From Clostridium pascui (GTDB taxonomy: Bacteria; Bacillota; Clostridia; Clostridiales; Clostridiaceae), in assembly GCF_016908015.1 (NCBI RefSeq), contig NZ_JAFBDB010000008.1, forward strand, positions 1 to 64,000: 64,000 bases of DNA. Reading direction: 5' to 3'. The notes beneath the pieces were generated by a model. The model ran no database searches. It saw only the letters and a program-made list of their open reading frames with translations, and was not told the DNA's origin. Positions 53,979 through 61,842 of the stretch are shown piece after piece (position 1 is the stretch's first letter; each line of letters begins with the position of its first letter). Made by a program: the position numbers and the translations under genes.

Positions 53979-54458
53979 TTAGTCATTATCTATAATAGTT
54001 TCTTCTAAAATTTTATCTTCTTTTGCCATCTGATTTTTATCTAAATTAGTATTATACAGAAGTCCAAAAATAATAATTAGTCCACCAATTATTTTCCCCT
54101 TGGAAACAGAACTAAGTCTTATATAATCTATTATTATTCCTGTAAAAACTTGACCTATAAAAATAAGAAGTGTACTGTATATGGCTGGTATCTTAGGAAT
54201 TATTACATTTGAAGTAGCTACTACCATAACTCCGATAAATCCGCCCAAAAATCCGTAGAACGGAACATTACTTAAGTTATTAGTAATAAACTCTTTAGGC
54301 CCTTTTAGTATCATCACTAAAACTAAAGTAAATACTAATCCAACTATATAATTCACAAGAGTTCCTTGAAGTACTCCTATTTTATTAGCTAACCTAGAAT
54401 TTATTATCATTGATAATATAACTAGTCCCCCAGTTATGGCTGCCAGTATTATATACAT
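53979..54458 (-). CDS. Paired small DMT-type transporter subunit (YdcZ/DUF606), second
   Basis: A 159-residue membrane protein with about five hydrophobic helices and an acidic tail. NSRLANKIGVLQGTLVNYIVGL, FYGFLGGFIGVMVVATSNVIIPKI and TGIIIDY match the YdcZ (DUF606) half-size family of the drug/metabolite superfamily. The gene starts 12 nt after its paralogue ends, with a GGAGGAG ribosome binding site, so the two probably assemble as a heterodimer, as in other paired small DMT systems. Substrate unknown. Confidence 0.85.
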   Translation of the reverse strand: MYIILAAITGGLVILSMIINSRLANKIGVLQGTLVNYIVGLVFTLVLVMILKGPKEFITNNLSNVPFYGFLGGFIGVMVVATSNVIIPKIPAIYSTLLIFIGQVFTGIIIDYIRLSSVSKGKIIGGLIIIFGLLYNTNLDKNQMAKEDKILEETIIDND

Positions 54459-54470
54459 TGCTACTCCTCC

Positions 54471-54893
54471 TTAATACATAGTCATAACGACAATTCCTAT
54501 AAATATTATTGCAAAACCTATAAGTTTTTTCTTTTTAAACTTATAGATTTTCATACCTAAAAATCCAAAATGATCAATAATACATGATAATAGTAGCTGT
54601 CCAATAATCCCCAATGATAAAGTTAATGAAGCTCCTAAATTATTAAAACAAATATTGTTAAAGGAGACTACAAATACTCCCATGGCCCCTGCGCTAAACA
54701 AATATAGAGGAAGCTTTTCTTTAATTAAGAACTTTTGTTTTTTAAGTACTAGTAAAAGTATTATCGTAATTAATCCTACTATGTGTATTATAACTGTTGC
54801 TAAATAAGTACCAACCTCAGTGTCTAATGCTCCGTTAAATGCAACCATTATAGCAATTAAAACTCCTATAAACGCTGCAGAAAATTTATACAT
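54471..54893 (-). CDS. Paired small DMT-type transporter subunit (YdcZ/DUF606), first
   Basis: A 140-residue paralogue of the next gene, with about five hydrophobic helices. AFNGALDTEVGTYLATVIIHIVGL, FSAGAMGVFVVSFNNICFNNLG and IGQLLLSCIIDHFG are the family's repeated features, with the ends of the two proteins clearly related. ATG follows GATGGAGGG. Operon of two with a terminator after the second gene. Transported compound unknown. Confidence 0.85.
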   Translation of the reverse strand: MYKFSAAFIGVLIAIMVAFNGALDTEVGTYLATVIIHIVGLITIILLLVLKKQKFLIKEKLPLYLFSAGAMGVFVVSFNNICFNNLGASLTLSLGIIGQLLLSCIIDHFGFLGMKIYKFKKKKLIGFAIIFIGIVVMTMY

Positions 54894-54951
54894 ACAATCC
54901 CTCCATCATCTTTTAATACCCCATTAATAAGTTTATCAAATAAAATAGCTT

Positions 54952-56001
54952 TTATAAAGTAGAGTATAATTTTCTAACCTCTTTCACAACTAACTTTGTA
55001 TATAGCTCTATTTCGCTTATATTTGAGTATATTCTATCATTTGAGTTAACTATACTTTTATATTCTATATCAGTTATTAGTAATTCATGTGCTTTATTGT
55101 TAGAAATAAAATTTATAATTCTCAAATTTTCTATAGCTTTATTAATTAATTTGAAACTATTTTTATCAAATTTATCATATTTTTCTTCCTTACAAATTTC
55201 AAAATTAATATCATAAGCTAAATGATTAATTTGCCAAAAATACTGCAAAATCTTCTGCATAACTTGAAGCTTTTCCTGCTTTTCTTTTGTAGATAAATAT
55301 TTTGACTCACTGATCACCAACTCAATATTTGAGTATACTAAATCTAAATCATTAAATATGTATGGAAAAAGAGCTATATGTTCCTTTCCTCCATTTACAA
55401 AATTATTTTCTAGCTGCATTTTTGTATATTCTAATCCATTTAAAAGTCGAAGTTTTGCAAACTCTAATCTTTTGTATGCTATTTCTCTATAGTATATAAA
55501 AGAAAATAAGTAATTATATAAAATAGCTATTATCACTCCAATGCCTAGTGCTACAATCCTAAGCTTGAATGTAAGCCATATACTAGGATTGCCTAAGGAA
55601 TTCTTTTGAATATATTGAGTCATATAAATACACGTAAATATTGCCACAGGAGAAATCATTCTCCAATTTATTTTAATCGATAAATATAAAGTTAATCCCA
55701 TGGATATTGCAATAGTGAAAACGTTTATGCCTAAAAATATTATTAGAATTGATGTACACACTGCTCCTAATGTGGATGCAATAAGTTGACTTACACCACT
55801 TTTAACTCCTACTGTGTTAATAGGCTCTAGGTTATACATAACTCCTAGTAATACTGAGATCATATCCAACCTTGCAACCCTGGATATTTTTCCAACAACA
55901 TATCCTGTACCTATTGCTAAAATAGCTTTTACTATATAAAGCTTTGAGTCAAATAATATAGCTTCATTACTTAATCCAAACGCAGTAATTAATCTTCTCA
56001 T
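54952..56001 (-). CDS. FUSC-type membrane protein with C-terminal soluble domain
   Basis: A 349-residue protein. About six transmembrane helices fill residues about 10-170, resembling the FUSC/aromatic acid exporter membrane domain (YIVKAILAIGTGYVVGK, PINTVGVKSGVSQLIASTLGAVCTS), followed by a long helical cytoplasmic domain (about 180-349). Such proteins export aromatic or other organic acids, but the substrate here is not known. ATG 56001 lies 4 nt after GGAGGT, a very strong ribosome binding site; 23 further upstream in-frame codons would be translated only without it. It is the larger relative of the 168-residue FUSC-type protein encoded at 15.9 kb. Confidence 0.82.
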   Translation of the reverse strand: MRRLITAFGLSNEAILFDSKLYIVKAILAIGTGYVVGKISRVARLDMISVLLGVMYNLEPINTVGVKSGVSQLIASTLGAVCTSILIIFLGINVFTIAISMGLTLYLSIKINWRMISPVAIFTCIYMTQYIQKNSLGNPSIWLTFKLRIVALGIGVIIAILYNYLFSFIYYREIAYKRLEFAKLRLLNGLEYTKMQLENNFVNGGKEHIALFPYIFNDLDLVYSNIELVISESKYLSTKEKQEKLQVMQKILQYFWQINHLAYDINFEICKEEKYDKFDKNSFKLINKAIENLRIINFISNNKAHELLITDIEYKSIVNSNDRIYSNISEIELYTKLVVKEVRKLYSTL

Positions 56002-56083
56002 ACTTACCTCCAATATTAATATTAAAACTAGTATAGTTATTAATTTCCCCGTTATGTTATTTTTTATCAATAAATAAACTTAG

Positions 56084-56110
56084 TAAAATCAACGTCTTAA
56101 TTTTCGATAT
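56084..56110 (+). promoter_or_regulatory. Sigma-D promoter of the second chemoreceptor gene
   Basis: TAAA (56084-56087), exactly 15 nt, then TTCGATAT (56103-56110), against TAAA-N15-GCCGATAT. The 5' leader is about 100 nt. Confidence 0.65.
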
Positions 56111-56220
56111 TTCGTCATATTGTTTATATTACAAATATATTATTCCATTTTTCACCAATGTCATGGTATACTATAGTTGCCATAACAATTAATAAATCTA
56201 AACTTAAAAGGGGGCATAAA

Positions 56221-57960
56221 ATGAAAAATAATAGCGGCATAAAACTTAGATTATATATGATGGTAGCATTCACCATAATATTAACAATTGGCATTAGTAT
56301 TTTTTCTTGGACTTCGTTTAATAATTCAAACGAAAAATCTCATTCTAGACTTCATAATACTATTGACTATATTGATCTGGTTAATTCTTCCCGAAAAATT
56401 GAAGTTGACTTTAAAGAACAAGTACAAGAGTGGAAAAATACTTTATTAAGAGGAAATGATCCTGCATCATTTAAAAAATACTATGATGCATTTTTGAGCA
56501 AACATAAAACCATTCAGGAAGATTTAATAACACTTAAGAAAGATATGTCTTCTAAGAATTTAGACACTTCATTGGTTGATAACTTATTATCCTCTCATAA
56601 AGAATTATATGATAAATATACTATAGCAATTAAAAAATACGATTCTAATAATAAGGAAAGCTTTAAGATAGTAGATACTTTAGTAAAAGGTATTGATAGG
56701 GCTCCTACAGATGATATAGATTCATTAGTAAAGCAAATTGAAGATACCGCAAAACTTAAAGCAGAAGACATGATAAATGAAGCTAATAAGGAATCCCTTA
56801 ATTTTAAGAAGACCCTAATCAGAATATTAATTTTTAGTATCTGTGTAATTGTGTTTTTAACTATTCTTATCTTATCTACTTATAAAGGGATTAAAAACTT
56901 CATATCAGAACTTGAAAGAGTCATTAATAAAGCAGAACAAGGTGATCTCACTGTCGAAGGTAGGGTTTATTCTAAAGATGAATTAGGAGTGCTTACCAAA
57001 CAATTTAATAGATTTTTGAGTGAAATTAGACTTTTAATTTCTAAAGCAAGGGAAACAAGTGTTGTTGTACTGTCTTCTTCTCATGAAATATTGAAGTCTT
57101 CTGAAGAAACTAGTAAAGCATCTGAAGAAATTTCTGCAACTGTTACAAGTATATCAGAAGGTGCTTTAGAACAATCAAAATTAGCTCATGAAGGCAATAA
57201 TTTAGTAAAAGATGTTGCAATTAGTTTACATAGTATAACTGATAATACTCTAAATATAAGCGATCTTGCAAATAAATCTATGGAAATCGTAAATAATGGT
57301 ACTAAAATTCTTGAGTACCAAAGGAATAAAATGTTCCATAGTCAAAAGGCTTCACAAAACGTATCTGGAGTAATTTCTCAGTTATCTATTAAGTCTTCTG
57401 AAATTGGACAAATCATAGGATTTATTAATGGAATTACAGGACAAACCAACCTATTAGCTTTAAATGCTTCAATTGAGGCTGCTAGGGCTGGTGAAGCAGG
57501 TCGTGGTTTTTCAGTAGTTGCTAATGAAGTAAAAAAACTAGCTGAATTATCTAAGGAGTCAACTGAAAAAATTAATAGCCTGATAATAGAAGTTCAAAGA
57601 GATATTGAAAAGGCTGTTATTGAAATGAATAACACTAAAATTTCAATAGACGAGCAATCATCTTCTCTTCAATCAACAGAAAATGCATTTAACGATATAA
57701 AACTTTCTGTTTCTGAAGTAGTAAATAAAATCAATGCAGTTTCTTATGAGACTCAAATTGTAAACAATAATATATTATCTGTAGAAAACTCAATAAATAA
57801 TATTGAAAATCTAGTTACTGAAAGTGCTTCTTTTACAGAAGAAGCTGCCTCTATAACTGAAGAACAAACAGCATCCATGGTAGAAATATCTTCTTCTATA
57901 AATGAACTCGCAGAACTCTCAAAAGATCTTCAAAGCACTCTAGACAAGTTCATTGTTTAA
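56221..57960 (+). CDS. Methyl-accepting chemotaxis protein with four-helix-bundle sensor
   Basis: A 579-residue chemoreceptor. Transmembrane helix 1 (about 12-32) is followed by a helical ligand domain (about 35-195) whose start, [20 protein letters not shown], is typical of clostridial 4-helix-bundle receptors, then transmembrane helix 2 (about 200-220), HAMP and the cytoplasmic coiled coil. The signalling tip [19 protein letters not shown] is intact. ATG 56221 follows AAGGGGG by 6 nt; a longer form from TTG 56158 is not supported. Monocistronic and behind a sigma-D-type promoter, so it should be expressed with flagellar genes. Ligand unknown. Confidence 0.93.
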   Translation: MKNNSGIKLRLYMMVAFTIILTIGISIFSWTSFNNSNEKSHSRLHNTIDYIDLVNSSRKIEVDFKEQVQEWKNTLLRGNDPASFKKYYDAFLSKHKTIQEDLITLKKDMSSKNLDTSLVDNLLSSHKELYDKYTIAIKKYDSNNKESFKIVDTLVKGIDRAPTDDIDSLVKQIEDTAKLKAEDMINEANKESLNFKKTLIRILIFSICVIVFLTILILSTYKGIKNFISELERVINKAEQGDLTVEGRVYSKDELGVLTKQFNRFLSEIRLLISKARETSVVVLSSSHEILKSSEETSKASEEISATVTSISEGALEQSKLAHEGNNLVKDVAISLHSITDNTLNISDLANKSMEIVNNGTKILEYQRNKMFHSQKASQNVSGVISQLSIKSSEIGQIIGFINGITGQTNLLALNASIEAARAGEAGRGFSVVANEVKKLAELSKESTEKINSLIIEVQRDIEKAVIEMNNTKISIDEQSSSLQSTENAFNDIKLSVSEVVNKINAVSYETQIVNNNILSVENSINNIENLVTESASFTEEAASITEEQTASMVEISSSINELAELSKDLQSTLDKFIV

Positions 57961-57977
57961 GTGTATATATAATCAAA

Positions 57978-58024
57978 AGTAAAATAAGGACATTTTGATA
58001 ATATCGAAATGTCCTTATTTTACT
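57978..58024 (+). terminator. Bidirectional terminator between chemoreceptor and 60-aa gene
   Basis: AGTAAAATAAGGACATTT (57978-57995) and its exact complement (58007-58024) form a perfect 18-bp stem. Confidence 0.8.
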
Positions 58025-58031
58025 TAAAACC

Positions 58032-58214
58032 CTACATACTATTAAATTTTCCATCTTTCATTTCAGGTCTTAATTTATTTTTCCCTAATTTTTTAGATTC
58101 ATTAGAATATCCTATTTCATTAGATGTTTCCATTTTCATTTTATCTAGTTGTTTTTTTGTTTTTTGTTTTGATTTTTTATTATCTTTACTATTTTTATTA
58201 CCTTTGTGTGACAT
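58032..58214 (-). CDS. Small lysine-rich protein, 60 aa
   Basis: A 60-residue, very basic, hydrophilic protein (MSHKGNKNSKDNKKSKQKTKK at the N-terminus, then a central KMETSNEIGYSNESKK and a tail RPEMKDGKFNSM) with no hydrophobic segment. The AAAGGGAGGAG ribosome binding site is strong, 5 nt from ATG. The composition is reminiscent of minor spore proteins, though no SASP family motif is seen; nucleic-acid binding is possible. Monocistronic. Confidence 0.7.
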   Translation of the reverse strand: MSHKGNKNSKDNKKSKQKTKKQLDKMKMETSNEIGYSNESKKLGKNKLRPEMKDGKFNSM

Positions 58215-58338
58215 AAAAACTCCTCCCTTTTGTAGAGAAATATTTATATGCTGCTTACTTTATTAATTTCTCCAAGAATAGTTGTTTTTATGTTAATCAA
58301 TAAAAGGAAAATGTGTCATTTTTAATATCCCTATAAAA

Positions 58339-58378
58339 TTAAAAAACAAGCATGATAAGAATGCCTGTTTTTTAATTT
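58339..58378 (-). terminator. Terminator of the rubrerythrin gene
   Basis: On the minus strand AAAAAACAGGCAT and ATGCTTGTTTTTT pair around a short loop, ending in a T-run. Confidence 0.8.
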
Positions 58379-58387
58379 TATATTTAA

Positions 58388-58936
58388 TTACTTTCCAAAA
58401 TATCTGTTTAAAAGGCCTTTAAATGCTGAACCATGTCTTGCTTCATCTTTACACATTTCATGTACTGTGTCATGAATTGCATCTAAGTTCAATTTTTTAG
58501 CTAAAGTTGCTAAATCTTTCTTACCTTGGCAAGCTCCATGTTCTGCTTCAACTCTTAACTGTAAGTTCTTTTCAGTACTATTTGTTACTACTTCTCCTAA
58601 AAGTTCAGCAAATTTTGCTGCGTGTTCTGCTTCTTCAAAAGCTATTCTCTTATAAGCTTCAGCAATTTCTGGATATCCTTCTCTATCAGCTTGTCTTGAC
58701 ATTGCAAGATACATCCCAACTTCTGTACATTCTCCTGTGAAGTTTGCTCTTAATCCTTCTATAACCTCTGGATCAACACCTTCTGCTACTCCTATTTTAT
58801 GCACATCTGCCCAATCAAACTCTCCCTCAACTTTTTGTATAAACTTATCTGATGGCACTCCACACTGTGGGCACTTTTCTGGTGCTGCATCTCCTTCATG
58901 AATATATCCACATACTGTACATACAAATTTTTTCAT
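58388..58936 (-). CDS. Reverse rubrerythrin
   Basis: A 182-residue peroxide-detoxifying di-iron protein. The order is reversed relative to classical rubrerythrin: an N-terminal rubredoxin centre (Cys6, Cys9, Cys22, Cys25 in CTVCG...CPQCG), then a ferritin-like di-iron bundle with ligands in [43 protein letters not shown] and [15 protein letters not shown]. It reduces hydrogen peroxide and takes part in oxygen defence in Clostridium. ATG 58936 follows GGGAGG. Monocistronic; a PerR-box-like sequence lies about 118 nt upstream. Confidence 0.95.
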   Translation of the reverse strand: MKKFVCTVCGYIHEGDAAPEKCPQCGVPSDKFIQKVEGEFDWADVHKIGVAEGVDPEVIEGLRANFTGECTEVGMYLAMSRQADREGYPEIAEAYKRIAFEEAEHAAKFAELLGEVVTNSTEKNLQLRVEAEHGACQGKKDLATLAKKLNLDAIHDTVHEMCKDEARHGSAFKGLLNRYFGK

Positions 58937-59053
58937 AATAAAAATCCTCCCTAAAATCACCATTTATTTTTTATTTCTAATCCCATCTTATGGGGTTATT
59001 ATCATTTTCAATTATTATTTTAATTTTGCGTTCTGTTGTTTACATTTATTATT

Positions 59054-59068
59054 ATATAATAATTATTA
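59054..59068. promoter_or_regulatory. PerR-box-like sequence upstream of rubrerythrin
   Basis: ATATAATAATTATTA matches the PerR consensus TTATAAT-N-ATTATAA at 12 of 14 specified positions. AT-rich background makes chance matches likely, so this is tentative. Confidence 0.3.
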
Positions 59069-59190
59069 TTAATTATCAATACCTTTTTTAAAATTTATTT
59101 TAAAAATCTTTATTCTTGTATAAAAATGAATTGAACTGTGATATTTTTTCAAATAATATATAAATAATACCTGGTGAGAGGAGACTAATT

Positions 59191-60696
59191 ATGAAAAGGA
59201 TTAGTGTTATAGATATAGGTTCTAATTCCATAAGACTTGTTATAGTGGATATAAATAATGAATATTTTAAAGTCGTAGATGAATTTAAAGAAACGGTGAG
59301 ACTTGGTAAAGATATAAATAAAGATGGCAGCTTATGCTCTAAAAAAATGCAAAAGGCCATAGACACTTTAGGTTTTTTCAAGAAGCTTTGTGATGAATTA
59401 AGTGTTGATGAAATAATAGCTGTAGCTACTGAAGCTGTGAGAAAAGCATCTAACAGAGAAGAATTTATACAAAATATTTATAGAGAAGCTGAAATAAATG
59501 TAGAAATAATTGATGGTAATATGGAGGCTTACTATGATTTCTTAGGTGGTATAAATAGCTTAAATATTAACGATTGTCTTATGATTGATATAGGTGGTGC
59601 AAGTACTGAACTTATAGAAGTTAGAAATAAACAAATTAAAAATTCTATAAGTCTTCCTTTTGGAGCATTAAGTCTAGCAGAAAAATTCAAACTATCTGGT
59701 AAGGGGTGCATGATTAACGAGAGCCATCTTAAAAATTATATTAAGGAGTTTTTTATTAAAGCTCCATGGATAAAGAACATAAGAGGTGTTCCATTAGTGG
59801 GAATTGGCGGTACTGTAAGAAATATAGCAAAAATACATAGAAGAAAAATCAAATATCCATTTGATACAATTCATAACTATCAAATGACTCCAGAACAAGT
59901 AAAGGAAATATATAACTTTGTTGTTTGCAAAACCATAAGCTCTAGAAAGAAAGTAAAAGGACTTTCTATAGATAGGATAGATATATTTCCAAATGCAGTT
60001 TCTGTTGTAAACGCTGTAATGGAATACTGTAATATTTCTGAAATATATGTAAGCTCAAAAGGCTTAAGAGATGGAATTTTGTATAGCTATATTTTAAAAG
60101 ATAATTCTATATTAAGCGATGTTTTGGATTTCTCCTTAAAAAATATTATGATAAATTATAACGTTAATATAGTTCATGCCGAGAGAATATGCAATATGTG
60201 TTTATCTCTATATACTCAATTACAAAGTTTAATTAAACCTCCGAGAGATTTTTCAAAAATACTAAAAGTTTCTTCTATGTTGCATGATTGTGGTATTACC
60301 TTAGATTATCATAATCATCATAAACATTCTTTTTACATGATTTTAAATTCCAGTTTATATGGGCTTTGTCATAAAGACATTTTGATTTCTGCATATATTG
60401 CAGCCCTTCACAGAAAACATGATTTTGCCTTAACTGAGCCCTATCATAAAAAACTTATAAAAAGAGAAGAACTACACATAATTGAAAAGTTAGGAGTGCT
60501 TCTTCAAATATCAGAAAGCTTAGATAGAGGGTTAAATGGAAACGTAGAACAAGCAGACGTACTTATTGATGAAAACTCTGTATCATTAAAGCTTCACTCT
60601 AAAAACGATGCTTCCTTAGAAATAAATGAAGCCTTAATTGCTTCAGACAGATTTAAGAATCTGTTTAAAAAGAAACTTATTATAGTAGGTGAATAA
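59191..60696 (+). CDS. Ppx/GppA family exopolyphosphatase
   Basis: A 501-residue phosphatase of the Ppx/GppA family, hydrolysing polyphosphate and/or pppGpp. The N-terminal actin-like domain has IDIGSNSIRLVIVDI (about 7-21), TEAVRKASNREEFI and MIDIGGASTELIEV, and the pocket GIGGTVRNIAKI. A C-terminal HD-like helical domain (about 315-500) follows, with MLHDCGITLDYHNHHKHSFY. This size and fold match longer Ppx proteins of Firmicutes. Which substrate is preferred cannot be told. ATG follows GAGAGGAG. Convergent with xdhC; the repeat element copy 3 lies between. Confidence 0.9.
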   Translation: MKRISVIDIGSNSIRLVIVDINNEYFKVVDEFKETVRLGKDINKDGSLCSKKMQKAIDTLGFFKKLCDELSVDEIIAVATEAVRKASNREEFIQNIYREAEINVEIIDGNMEAYYDFLGGINSLNINDCLMIDIGGASTELIEVRNKQIKNSISLPFGALSLAEKFKLSGKGCMINESHLKNYIKEFFIKAPWIKNIRGVPLVGIGGTVRNIAKIHRRKIKYPFDTIHNYQMTPEQVKEIYNFVVCKTISSRKKVKGLSIDRIDIFPNAVSVVNAVMEYCNISEIYVSSKGLRDGILYSYILKDNSILSDVLDFSLKNIMINYNVNIVHAERICNMCLSLYTQLQSLIKPPRDFSKILKVSSMLHDCGITLDYHNHHKHSFYMILNSSLYGLCHKDILISAYIAALHRKHDFALTEPYHKKLIKREELHIIEKLGVLLQISESLDRGLNGNVEQADVLIDENSVSLKLHSKNDASLEINEALIASDRFKNLFKKKLIIVGE

Positions 60697-60726
60697 TAAT
60701 CGCTATAAAAGGATATTGCTACATTT

Positions 60727-60992
60727 TTAATGCTCTGGGTCGTATAGAATTTTCATCTAGTAAGGCGTTCATTTCGCCGAGAGCGGCTAATATTTATAAA
60801 TTTAAAATCCCTAAGCCGCCTAAACTCGCTGTCGCTCAGACAGTAGGCGGCCCTTAACGGTATTTTAAATTTATAAATAAAGCCGTTCTAAGGCTCATTC
60901 AATGCCTTCTACGATGAAAATTCCATGCTCCCAGAGCATAAAAAAATTCTTCATGTGAACTGCTAAAGGAAGAAATTCAGCCAACTGAATTT
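60727..60992 (-). repeat. Structured intergenic repeat element, copy 3
   Basis: On the minus strand a hairpin GAAATTCAG-N4-CTGAATTTC (60992-60971) comes first, then about 30 nt, then a roughly 215-bp imperfect palindrome with ends TATGCTCTGGG (near 60940) and CCCAGAGCATTA (near 60729). Nested stems include TTTATAAATTTAAAATA/ATTTTAAATTTATAAAT and GCCGCCTA/TAGGCGGC (60844-60851 with 60815-60822), around the core at 60846-60820 with CTGTCTGAGCGACAG and CGAGTT. Length (266 bp), order and internal-loop segments match copy 1, while stem sequences differ. It fills the whole gap between ppx and xdhC. Confidence 0.8.
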
Positions 60993-61787
60993 CTAAAGTT
61001 TCATATGCTTCAAGGTTCCACCATTTTTAATCATCAAAATTTCTGCAAATATGCTTATAGCAATTTCATTTGGTTCATTGCCTCCAAGCTTTAACCCTAT
61101 AGGAGCGTATACCTTCTCTAAAGCTTCTTTATCTACTCCCTTTTCTTTAAGCCTATTCATCATATTTATAACTTTTCCCTTACTTCCTATCATACCTATA
61201 TATTTGGCCTTTGAATTAATTACATTTTCTAAAGCTATTTCATCACATAAATGCCCCCTGGTTACTATTATTATATAAGTGTTTTCATCAATGGCATATT
61301 TACTTAAATTTTGTTTAAAATCTCCTGCAATAGTCTCTTCTACATCTTTAAATCTTTCTTTATTTGCATATTCTTCCCTATCATCAAACACTACTGTATA
61401 GTAATTTAAAAACTTACCAATTTTTGCAAGCTCCATACCTACATGTCCACCCCCAACTATTAAAAGTTTAGGTGTAGGTAAAAAAGATTTTATAAATACT
61501 TTAGTTTGTCCCCCACAATCCATTTGCAAGCCCCCCTCACCGGTTTGCAATGCATAAGTAAATTCCTTACTTATACCCTTTTCCATACACTCTAAGGAAT
61601 CTTTGATAGCTGTATACTCGAGTTTCCCTCCGCCTATAGTTCCATAAGTTCTACCATCTTCAAACACAGCCATCATTGCGTTAATTTTCCCCGGAGAGGA
61701 TCCTTGCACTTCAGTTACCATTGCCAAGGAACATTTTTTATTTTCATGTACTTTCTTTAGTACTTCTTCCATTATCCTTGTTTCCAT
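60993..61787 (-). CDS. XdhC-family molybdenum cofactor insertion/maturation protein
   Basis: A 264-residue XdhC/CoxI-type protein that binds the molybdenum cofactor and helps mature molybdenum hydroxylases such as xanthine dehydrogenase. The N-terminal part has SLAMVTEVQGSSPGKINAMM and GTIGGGKLEY; MDCGGQTKVFI is the Cys-containing family motif, and residues about 108-250 form a Rossmann fold (KLLIVGGGHVGMELAKIG). IIVTRGHLCDEIAL and YIGMIGSKGKV follow. It starts 55 nt after the hydroxylase gene ends, so it probably matures that enzyme. ATG has a weak AATTAACATGG context. Confidence 0.9.
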   Translation of the reverse strand: METRIMEEVLKKVHENKKCSLAMVTEVQGSSPGKINAMMAVFEDGRTYGTIGGGKLEYTAIKDSLECMEKGISKEFTYALQTGEGGLQMDCGGQTKVFIKSFLPTPKLLIVGGGHVGMELAKIGKFLNYYTVVFDDREEYANKERFKDVEETIAGDFKQNLSKYAIDENTYIIIVTRGHLCDEIALENVINSKAKYIGMIGSKGKVINMMNRLKEKGVDKEALEKVYAPIGLKLGGNEPNEIAISIFAEILMIKNGGTLKHMKL

Positions 61788-61842
61788 GTTAATTAACCCC
61801 CAGTTTTTTAGTGATATGTTACTTATATTATAATTATATCCT

